From: Candidatus Latescibacterota bacterium
GTDB lineage: Bacteria > Latescibacterota > UBA2968 > GCA-2709665
Direction of reading: 5' to 3'
Length of the DNA: 5,440 nucleotides
Assembly (NCBI GenBank): GCA_030746455.1
Contig: JASLMQ010000563.1
Coordinates: forward strand, 1-5,440
In this document: one piece after another, positions 1 through 5,254 of the stretch
How positions within the stretch are numbered: position 1 is the stretch's first letter
Layout: each line of letters starts with the position of its first letter
Position numbers and translations under genes: made by a program
The notes under the pieces: model-generated
Databases searched by the model: none
What the model was told of the DNA's origin: nothing
The model's input: only the letters and a program-made list of their open reading frames with translations

Positions 1-423
1 CTGGGATTCAGCGACCTCCTCCGCTGTGGCTGCATCACAAACCTTCCCAGGCTCGTGGCTGTCCAGGCGTCGGCCTGCGCGCCTCTCCATCGCCTGTGGA
101 GCGGCGATGCCCACCCGCAAGCAGAAAAAGCCTCCTGCAGCACGATCGCCGAGGGGATCGCCATCGCCGAACCCACAAGGGCCTCGCAGATCCTGGACGC
201 GGTCCGGCATACCGGCGGCCAGGTCGTGACCGTCACGGATGAGGAAGTGGAATCCGCCCTCACGGGCTTCTGCCGAGGCGGATGGTACATCGAGCCGACC
301 TCCGCCACCGCTCTGGCCGGACTGTCGAAGTCGGAGATCGGTGAGGACGAAACCGTGGTCGTGCCGCTAACGGGCCATGGGCTGAAGTCCACGGAGAAGC
401 TGATCAAACTAGCCGCCAGCTGA
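1..423 (+). CDS. thrC: Threonine synthase, C-terminal part (5' end outside window)
   Basis: This is the last 140 codons of a PLP-dependent threonine synthase, which converts O-phospho-L-homoserine to threonine in the cytoplasm. The frame is open from base 1, so the gene begins upstream and the PLP lysine is not visible. What is seen: a segment reading GF-DLL--G-I--LPRLVAVQA--CAPL, then STIAEGIAIAEP, then VVTVTDEEVESAL, then a glycine-rich YIEPTSATALAGL stretch and the terminal VVVPLTGHGLKS. These are the conserved C-terminal blocks of the Gram-positive/archaeal-type enzyme; the EPTSA and TG-G-K blocks are typical of the PLP fold-type II family. The internal GTG at 55 is not a start, because homology continues upstream of it. 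The LOG-family gene starts 50 bp downstream with no terminator visible between, so co-transcription is likely. Another fold-type II enzyme is possible but less likely. Confidence 0.9.
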   Translation: MGFSDLLRCGCITNLPRLVAVQASACAPLHRLWSGDAHPQAEKASCSTIAEGIAIAEPTRASQILDAVRHTGGQVVTVTDEEVESALTGFCRGGWYIEPTSATALAGLSKSEIGEDETVVVPLTGHGLKSTEKLIKLAAS

Positions 424-457
424 GGTCACCACCACACTCTTCCCCTGTGTCTACAAG

Positions 458-463
458 AAGGAG
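458..463 (+). promoter_or_regulatory. Ribosome binding site deciding the LOG-family start
   Basis: AAGGAG at 458-463 lies 10 nt before the ATG at 474. It lies downstream of the in-frame GTG at 447, so that longer start has no usable Shine-Dalgarno. This favours ATG 474. Confidence 0.75.
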
Positions 464-473
464 ACTCGATTCG

Positions 474-1061
474 ATGTCGATCCGCCGGGTATGCGTCTTC
501 GCGGCCTCCAGTGACAGATGCGACGCATCCTACCTGGAGGCCGCCGCTCGACTGGGAGCGGCCCTGGCCCAAAGTGGGATCGACATCATTTATGGGGCAG
601 GTGCCAGGGGACTGATGGGGCATTTGGCAGATGCGGCTCTGGCGGAAGGCGGAACGGTGATCGGCGTGCTTCCACGATTCATGGAACGACAGAAGTGGGG
701 TCACTCCGGCCTGACAGAGCTCTGCATCGTTGACGACATGCACGCGCGCAAACAGCGAATGCTGAAAGACACGGACGCGGTGGTGGCCCTTCCCGGCGGG
801 GTGGGCACACTGGAGGAGCTCTTCGAGGCCATCGCCTGGAAGCAGCTGGGCCTCTTCAGTGGCCCTATCGCCATGGTCAACACCAACGGCTTCTACGATA
901 CCTGCGTCGAGCTCCTGGGCCGCTGCATCTCGGGCCGGTTCATGAACCCGGTACACGGCACCATGTGGATCCAGGTCCAATCGCCTGAAGACGTCGTTCA
1001 GGCGCTCGAAGAGGCCCCTCCCTGGGATCCGGATCCGATCCGGTTCGCTGAGGCGCAGTAG
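474..1061 (+). CDS. LOG-family nucleoside 5'-monophosphate phosphoribohydrolase (lysine-decarboxylase-like Rossmann fold)
   Basis: A 195-residue protein, the usual length for the family. LOG proteins cleave the N-glycosidic bond of (cytokinin) nucleoside 5'-monophosphates, releasing the base and ribose 5-phosphate. Older annotation calls them 'lysine decarboxylases', which is wrong for this group. What is seen: VCVFAASS near the N-terminus (residues 6-13), the Rossmann glycine segment YGAGARGLMG (40-49), VLPRFM (65-70), MHARK (89-93) and the family signature PGGVGTLEE (107-115). R92 and E115 are the expected catalytic residues. The second glycine of the usual YGGG block is alanine here (A42), a mild deviation. 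The start is ATG 474, with AAGGAG 10 nt upstream, rather than GTG 447. It probably shares the threonine synthase transcript and ends at the inverted repeat at 1119-1182. The true substrate cannot be read from sequence; cytokinin activation is known for plant and some actinobacterial members, while many bacterial members serve general nucleotide turnover. Confidence 0.9.
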   Translation: MSIRRVCVFAASSDRCDASYLEAAARLGAALAQSGIDIIYGAGARGLMGHLADAALAEGGTVIGVLPRFMERQKWGHSGLTELCIVDDMHARKQRMLKDTDAVVALPGGVGTLEELFEAIAWKQLGLFSGPIAMVNTNGFYDTCVELLGRCISGRFMNPVHGTMWIQVQSPEDVVQALEEAPPWDPDPIRFAEAQ

Positions 1062-1118
1062 CCGTCGCACTCCGGACGTCTTGGAACGAGGGCTTGCACG
1101 GGCCGGTCCCCGCGGCAT

Positions 1119-1182
1119 ACAAACAGGAGCGGGGACACGAACCATCGCGTCCCCGCTCCTGACGTCTCTCGGCCCTGTTTGT
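1119..1182 (+). terminator. Long GC-rich inverted repeat, likely transcript end of the LOG-family gene
   Basis: The left arm CAGGAGCGGGGAC (1124-1136) is perfectly complementary to GTCCCCGCTCCTG (1149-1161), a 13-bp stem with a 12-nt loop. The five bases before the left arm (ACAAA, 1119-1123) pair with TTTGT (1178-1182), and ACAAACAGG (1119-1127) can pair as a block with CCTGTTTGT (1174-1182). The short T stretch is therefore 16 nt away from the stem. This is not a textbook intrinsic terminator, although stem strength and its place 57 bp after a stop codon, before a new promoter, support that role. It could also act as an RNA-stabilising 3' hairpin. Confidence 0.55.
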
Positions 1183-1207
1183 GAGTCTCCCACTCGATAG
1201 GCCAAGC

Positions 1208-1236
1208 TTGACAAATCAGGGCTGTTGCCCTATACT
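1208..1236 (+). promoter_or_regulatory. Near-consensus sigma70 promoter of the MBL-fold hydrolase
   Basis: A perfect -35 box TTGACA (1208-1213), a 17-bp spacer and TATACT (1231-1236) as -10, one base from TATAAT. Transcription should start near 1242-1244. The spacer carries a small dyad, AGGGC-TGTT-GCCCT (1218-1231), that touches the -10 box and could be an operator. The promoter rules out a hydrolase start at TTG 1225, which would lie between the -35 and -10 boxes. Confidence 0.8.
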
Positions 1237-1249
1237 AATCAAGCAAGAG

Positions 1250-1351
1250 ATGACATATCTATCAAAGAAATCACCACTTACACGTTCCCGGTCGGGTGTC
1301 TACCGACGCCCCGCGGACCCGTCACCGCACTCTCGAGGCACGGACACATGA
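1250..1351 (+). CDS. Possible 33-residue leader ORF overlapping the hydrolase start
   Basis: An ATG at 1250, only about 6-8 nt after the predicted transcription start, opens a 33-codon frame. Its TGA (1349-1351) overlaps the hydrolase ATG (1348-1350) as ATGA, the usual geometry for translational coupling by termination-reinitiation. The predicted peptide begins MTYLSKKSPL and is basic, rich in serine and arginine, with no similarity I recognise. There is no clear Shine-Dalgarno (only AAGCAAGAG), so translation would be nearly leaderless. It carries no run of a single amino acid's codons, so a classical attenuator peptide is unlikely. The open frame could be chance, hence low confidence. Confidence 0.25.
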   Translation: MTYLSKKSPLTRSRSGVYRRPADPSPHSRGTDT

Positions 1352-2298
1352 AGGTCAAGTTCTGGGGCGTCAGAGGCACGATTCCCACGCCGGTAAGCTC
1401 CGAGGACATCGAGGCCAAGATAGTTGATATGCTGGTCTCGGCCGACGACCATCCCACTCCCACGCCCGAGTCGGCAAGGGACTTCCTCCGCTCACGAACA
1501 CTCTTCGAACGGGGCACTATCGGCGGGAACACATCCTGCGTAGAGGTCCTCGGAGGGGGGGGGCGGCTCGTGATCGACGCGGGTTCGGGCATCAAGGATC
1601 TCGGGCGATCCCTGATGCAGGAGGGATTCGACCAGGGCACAGGCCGACTCGACATCCTGATGAGTCATACGCACTGGGACCACATCATGGGATTCCCCGT
1701 CTTTCAGCCGGCGTTCGTGCCCGGCAACCAGATTCGGGTCCACGGGGGACACAGCCGTCTCAGACAGCGGTTCCGCAATCAGCACCACGCCTTCAACTTC
1801 CCGATCACGCTGGAGTATATGCCGGCAGACATCCAGTTTAAGAAGCTGACCCCTCAGAAGAAAAGGCGGCTGGGGCCGTTTGGCGTTACCCCTTTCCTAC
1901 TCGACCATCCCGGCGATTCCTATGCCTACAGGATCGAGCTAGGCGATGCCGTCCTGATCTACGCCACTGACGCTTCCTACAACGACCTTCGGCCGGAGGC
2001 GATGCAGCCCTACCACGACTTCTATCGCGACGCCGACGCACTCATCTTCGACGCCTTCTTCGAGCTCATCGAATCCTTCGAGAAGAGCCACTGGGGCCAC
2101 AGCTCACCGTTTATCGGCGTCGACATCGCCCTTCACGCCGGAGTCAAGCGCCTGGTTCTCTTCCACCACGACCCGTTTGCCGACGACCAGAAGCTCGAGG
2201 ACCTGCTGGAGAGCACCCAGAACTACCTCGAGCACGTTGCGCCCGACAGCACACGTGAGGTGATCATCGCGCACGAGGGAATGGTCCTCACCCTCTAG
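1348..2298 (+). CDS. Metallo-beta-lactamase-fold hydrolase (PhnP/RNase Z-like branch)
   Basis: A 316-residue cytoplasmic protein of the MBL superfamily, in the branch of small phosphodiesterase-like enzymes. What is seen: the typical start MKVKFWGVRGTIPTP; GGNTSCVEV and LVIDAGSGIKDLG strands; the metal motif HTHWDH (residues 107-112, His107/His109/Asp111/His112); a third-motif His187 in LLDHPGDSYAYRIE; bridging Asp208 in YATDASY; GHSS (His251); and FHHDP (272-276), giving the final histidine. All expected metal ligands of a two-zinc site are present, so it should be active. About 45 residues between TIPTP and GGNTS form an extended N-terminal insert that I believe occurs in one subfamily. The ATG at 1348 is chosen because it matches the family N-terminus, follows GAGG (1335-1338) at 9 nt, and the longer TTG start at 1225 lies inside the promoter. 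A nine-G run lies within the coding region (1555-1563). The substrate is unknown; a cyclic nucleotide or other phosphodiester is possible. Confidence 0.88.
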   Translation: MKVKFWGVRGTIPTPVSSEDIEAKIVDMLVSADDHPTPTPESARDFLRSRTLFERGTIGGNTSCVEVLGGGGRLVIDAGSGIKDLGRSLMQEGFDQGTGRLDILMSHTHWDHIMGFPVFQPAFVPGNQIRVHGGHSRLRQRFRNQHHAFNFPITLEYMPADIQFKKLTPQKKRRLGPFGVTPFLLDHPGDSYAYRIELGDAVLIYATDASYNDLRPEAMQPYHDFYRDADALIFDAFFELIESFEKSHWGHSSPFIGVDIALHAGVKRLVLFHHDPFADDQKLEDLLESTQNYLEHVAPDSTREVIIAHEGMVLTL

Positions 2299-2319
2299 GC
2301 CGGCTTCCTCGCCGCAGGA

Positions 2320-3708
2320 TTAGATCCTCCATTCCTTCTCCCAGCCCTCCAGGTCACAGCCCCGTATGTAGTCTGAGAGTACGCGGAGCGCCTCCTCTGC
2401 GCCGCCGGTGGACTGCATGTCGACCCGGTTCACGGCATCGAGGTTCCGAGCGACCCAACTCTTGAGTATCTCGATGTCAGCTGCATCGCTTTCGGTCAGA
2501 GGACCGGATGCGACGTCGGACTCGAAGTGATGTGACCTTACCTGGGCGGACACCGCCCCCCAGTCCGACAGATCGCGCCGGACCCGATGCTGTGCCGGGC
2601 GGGATCCCTCCCTGACGCAAAACAGTTCGACGCAATCGGGCTCCACCGACGGAAGCAGTATGACGTGATCCCCGCCTGTTGCCTTGCCCGACGGTCGGTC
2701 GTGCACCGAGACTTGCGTGTTGAACTCCGGCCGGCACTCCCGAATGAGCCTCGCCTCCAGAAGCAGGGCCTCCAGCTCTGATCCCACGGTCTCCACCTCG
2801 ACCGACCAGATCCGGTCGAGGATGCGCTGCGTCTTCTCCGGCCGCTCGGACCGACGCGCGAAGTAGGTGCCGACCCGGTCGCGCAGACTGACCGACTTCC
2901 CCACATAGATCACCCGGCCCTGCAGGTCTCGCATCACGTAGATGCCCGGGGACTGTGGCAGATCATCCAGAAAGGCCTCGTCGAAGGCATAGGCCTCGAA
3001 GTCGACGGGGGCCTGGTCCGGGTGGAGGTCCGCCATGACGCTCTCCACCGATTCGTCCCCGGCCCCCTCACGTCGCTCCAGCAGGCGGAGAAGCAGGTCG
3101 CCCTGCAGCGCGGCCTCCTCCTGCGGCCCCCGATCGGTCAGGTACGCCGCACCTGCCGCTTCCGCCAGATCCTCGACCGCACCCAAAAGACGATCGGGGA
3201 AGCCCCTCCTGCCAAGGCGGTACAGGCACATGCCTTCTTCCAGAATGGGGTGCCCTAGAGTGGCCCGGGCGGACCCATTAATCAGTCGCCTGATCCGGGG
3301 GAGCCGGAAGGCGGCCGGAATCGCTCCGTCCGCGAAGGTCGCGAAGGATTCCAGGGTCTCACGAGCTCTGCCGGCAACCTGCACCTCCGGGAACCGCCTG
3401 GGCGTCCCGTTAAGGCTGCATCGCACGGCCGCCAGCCCCACCAGTTGCTGAGGGCCCTCCTCGGGGGGCGAGATCCGAACGCCGACCGCCAGGAACTCCG
3501 CGCCCTTCACGGGGCGCGACGTAGGCCGGATTCGCCAGAATCCGTCATCTCCCCGCGAAACCTGCTCGTTCTCCTCCAGAGCCGCATCCACGACCCGGTC
3601 GGCCACAGTCCCTCTGGCTCCCTGGAGCCGGAGGACCTCTGTTGCGATTTCCTCGGAAGTGGCTCCCTCCGGATGCTCAGCGAGGAACTCTCGTATCCGC
3701 TCCACCAT
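2320..3708 (-). CDS. GIY-YIG nuclease with degenerate DnaQ-like exonuclease region (UvrC/Cho-like)
   Basis: A 462-residue protein. Residues 1-60 (MVERIREFLAEHP, then GATSEEIATEVL) look like a winged-helix DNA-binding segment. Residues 69-212 follow the layout of a DnaQ-type 3'-5' exonuclease (EFLAVGV...LVGLAAVRC, LYRLGRRGFPDRLLGAVEDLAEAAG, QGDLLLRLLER), but the DxE of motif I reads VGV and the usual HRALxDA block reads DRGPQEEA, so catalytic residues appear lost. Residues 249-335 are a canonical UvrC/Cho GIY-YIG domain: GIY (255-257), YVG (268-270), KSVSLRDRV with Arg278, SELEALLLEARLI with the conserved glutamates (311-318), and PEFN (Asn330). Residues 336-462 match nothing I know; there is no UvrB-binding UVR motif or HhH, so this is not UvrC itself. 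Likely role: structure- or damage-directed single-strand incision, by inference. ATG 3708 is preferred over the extension to 3843, which would overlap the upstream gene. Confidence 0.82.
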   Translation of the reverse strand: MVERIREFLAEHPEGATSEEIATEVLRLQGARGTVADRVVDAALEENEQVSRGDDGFWRIRPTSRPVKGAEFLAVGVRISPPEEGPQQLVGLAAVRCSLNGTPRRFPEVQVAGRARETLESFATFADGAIPAAFRLPRIRRLINGSARATLGHPILEEGMCLYRLGRRGFPDRLLGAVEDLAEAAGAAYLTDRGPQEEAALQGDLLLRLLERREGAGDESVESVMADLHPDQAPVDFEAYAFDEAFLDDLPQSPGIYVMRDLQGRVIYVGKSVSLRDRVGTYFARRSERPEKTQRILDRIWSVEVETVGSELEALLLEARLIRECRPEFNTQVSVHDRPSGKATGGDHVILLPSVEPDCVELFCVREGSRPAQHRVRRDLSDWGAVSAQVRSHHFESDVASGPLTESDAADIEILKSWVARNLDAVNRVDMQSTGGAEEALRVLSDYIRGCDLEGWEKEWRI

Positions 3709-3727
3709 GGGCGTCAGCCCGACTCCT
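3709..3727 (-). promoter_or_regulatory. Shine-Dalgarno separated from the ATG by a small hairpin
   Basis: On the minus strand AGGAG (3727-3723) lies 14 nt before the ATG at 3708, longer than usual. Twelve of those bases form GGGC-TGAC-GCCC (3720-3709), a perfect 4-bp dyad. If folded, the hairpin would shorten the effective spacing to about 2 nt. An alternative is a CTG start at 3717 with normal 5-nt spacing, adding three residues. Confidence 0.4.
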
Positions 3728-3780
3728 CTGTTGGCACGTCTTCGCCGGCGTGCGCCGCCGACGCCGTCAGCTCCTGGGGT

Positions 3781-3799
3781 GCCGGGAACCCATCCCGGC
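3781..3799 (-). repeat. Intercistronic hairpin after the SH3/TPR gene
   Basis: GCCGGGA-(5 nt)-TCCCGGC is a perfect 7-bp stem starting 12 bp beyond the stop of the SH3/TPR gene and 72 bp before the next ATG. No T-run follows it on the minus strand, so it does not look like a full terminator. It may slow decay or cause partial termination between two operon genes. Confidence 0.45.
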
Positions 3800-3811
3800 C
3801 CGGGGATGCCT

Positions 3812-5251
3812 TCACTTGCCGCGGGCCTTCTTGGGGCTCGCACCGGCCTGTTTCGTCTCCTTGCGCCGGTCCCGGTAGTCCAGCTGAATCAGCTTCTTAA
3901 GGGCCTGGATCTCCTCGTCCAGCGCGGCGATCTTCTCATTCTGCAGGACCACCATGTCGGCGTAGATCTGGGCCCGTTCCTCCTGGTTGAGGATGGTCTG
4001 ACGGAGGCCATCGACCCGTTTCATCAGGGTCTCTGTCGACTCGATCGTCGGAAGCTTGGGTCGTCCTCCCTCCAGCTCCTCCCCAAAGGCATCGAACCGC
4101 CGCTGGAGTGCCTCGTCCATCTCCGCACGCTTCTGCTCGGCCTCCTCGATCTTCCGCTGGAGCGGACGCTTCTCCACCGCGTACTTCAGAACGGCCTCGA
4201 AGCCCGCATCCGCTTTCCGCCTCTTGTAGACCGGTCGCTCGACTCGCGACGACCGCCTCCGCCGGTAGATCACGCCCAGCACGATGAGGAATACCAGCGA
4301 GGCCAGCGCGATCGCGGGCAACAGGTAGGTCGCGCTGGCCAGCACCGTGTCGAACCAGGCCGCCCCCGCCTCCGCCTCGGCGGTGTCCGCATCTGCGGCA
4401 GCGACCGACACGGAGTCCTTCCCGACCCGGAGTATGGCGTCGATGTACATCTGGGCCTCGGGCCGGCGTCTCTTACCCCTTAGTGCCTTCCGGAAGTGGT
4501 CGAGCGCCTCTCGCTGATTGCCTTGACCCCGAAGCAGTTTCGCGAGCTCGAAGTGCGCTGCGCCATTGTCGGGATCGGCCTTGAGCGCCTCCTGGAACGA
4601 CTTCGTAGCCGCATCGAGGCGATCCTCTGCCACGAGATCCAGGCCCTTCTGGTAGGGATCGACAGGGGGAGCCGCGGCCTTGGGGGGCGTCTCCGTCTCG
4701 GGAGACGGATCGGGCTCTGCCTCCCTGCGGGCAAGCGGCCGGAGAATCACCATGTCTTCCCGAATCCAGCCCTTCTTGCCGTCCGCCGTGATCACCCGGT
4801 ACCAGTTGCCACGCTTCAGATCCAGCCTCAACGTCTCGCCCCGCCTGGCAACACCGGTCCTCTCCGATCGGGTGGAAGCGCTGCGGCGGACATTGACTGC
4901 CGCTGGGCGCACCTCCAGCAGATCACGCGCGGTGCCCTCTTCGGCGTACGCGTCGTAGAGCCAGGCGCTTCGGCCGTCTGGCAATACGACCTGATGCCAG
5001 CGGCCCTCCCGCCCGATACGCTTGAGCTGAGTGCCGCGCGCCACGGTGCCGATCAGGGTCTCCCGGCTGACCCGCGGAGTCGACCGGACGTTCGGGGCAT
5101 CGTGGTTGACGACGGTCACGATGGGGTCGCCATGTCGCAGCTGGCCCTGGGCGACACCTGGCAGCAGGAGTACCGCAACAAGAAGCATCAGCATCAGCCA
5201 ACTTGGGCGGAACCACACCCGCGCCGCGTGTCCTATATGCTTGAATGCCAT
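3812..5251 (-). CDS. Membrane-anchored SH3b-TPR protein with C-terminal coiled coil
   Basis: A 479-residue envelope protein that I do not recognise as a named gene. Layout seen: signal peptide (1-36; hydrophobic LMLMLLVAVLLLPG, cleavage likely after AQG); first bacterial SH3 domain (about 44-103, with NVRSTPRVSRETLIGTVARG and WHQVVLPDGRSAWLYD); second SH3b (about 113-170, NVRRSASTRSERTGVARRG and WYRVITADGKKGWIRED); a Pro/Glu-rich linker (177-198); about two TPR repeats (199-266); one membrane helix (about 303-328) followed by RRRR; and a charged, heptad-like coiled coil (about 360-395 and 407-458) ending in a basic tail. By the positive-inside rule SH3b and TPR face outward and the coiled coil is cytoplasmic. 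SH3b domains generally bind cell-wall glycan or peptide, so a wall-sensing or scaffolding role is an inference. GAGGG (5262-5258) lies 6 nt before the ATG, supporting this start. The nuclease gene follows on the same strand, 103 bp on. Confidence 0.82.
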   Translation of the reverse strand: MAFKHIGHAARVWFRPSWLMLMLLVAVLLLPGVAQGQLRHGDPIVTVVNHDAPNVRSTPRVSRETLIGTVARGTQLKRIGREGRWHQVVLPDGRSAWLYDAYAEEGTARDLLEVRPAAVNVRRSASTRSERTGVARRGETLRLDLKRGNWYRVITADGKKGWIREDMVILRPLARREAEPDPSPETETPPKAAAPPVDPYQKGLDLVAEDRLDAATKSFQEALKADPDNGAAHFELAKLLRGQGNQREALDHFRKALRGKRRRPEAQMYIDAILRVGKDSVSVAAADADTAEAEAGAAWFDTVLASATYLLPAIALASLVFLIVLGVIYRRRRSSRVERPVYKRRKADAGFEAVLKYAVEKRPLQRKIEEAEQKRAEMDEALQRRFDAFGEELEGGRPKLPTIESTETLMKRVDGLRQTILNQEERAQIYADMVVLQNEKIAALDEEIQALKKLIQLDYRDRRKETKQAGASPKKARGK

Positions 5252-5254
5252 GGT

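Noticed and set aside
1025..1043. Repeated GGATCC units near the end of the LOG-family gene
   Set aside because: Short repetition explained by the encoded Asp-Pro-Asp-Pro stretch; no sign of a wider repeat.
426..1214. 262-codon open frame antisense to the LOG-family gene
   Set aside because: It is a mirror of a well-supported gene on the other strand. Its product has no recognisable domains, and it would also run across the inverted repeat and into the promoter.
1291..1307. Small hairpin GTCGG-(7 nt)-CCGAC in the hydrolase leader
   Set aside because: Only 5 bp with no matching riboswitch-like structure around it; expected by chance in GC-rich sequence.
1225..1347. N-terminal extension of the hydrolase from TTG 1225
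   Set aside because: The codon lies between the -35 and -10 boxes, upstream of the expected transcription start, and the extra 41 residues do not resemble the family.
2299..2330. Possible bidirectional terminator between the convergent genes (AGGAT-TAG-ATCCT, 2316-2328)
   Set aside because: Only a 5-bp stem overlapping the nuclease stop codon, without a T-run on either strand. The 21-bp gap shows no convincing terminator.
3709..3843. 45-residue N-terminal extension of the GIY-YIG protein
   Set aside because: It would overlap the end of the upstream gene and is Pro/Gly/Arg-rich without domain signal. The winged-helix-like segment begins at the ATG at 3708.
3659..4483. 274-codon plus-strand open frame opposite the SH3/TPR gene
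   Set aside because: Leucine/arginine-rich low-complexity translation typical of the antisense of a high-GC coding region. The minus-strand gene has a signal peptide, domains and a ribosome binding site.
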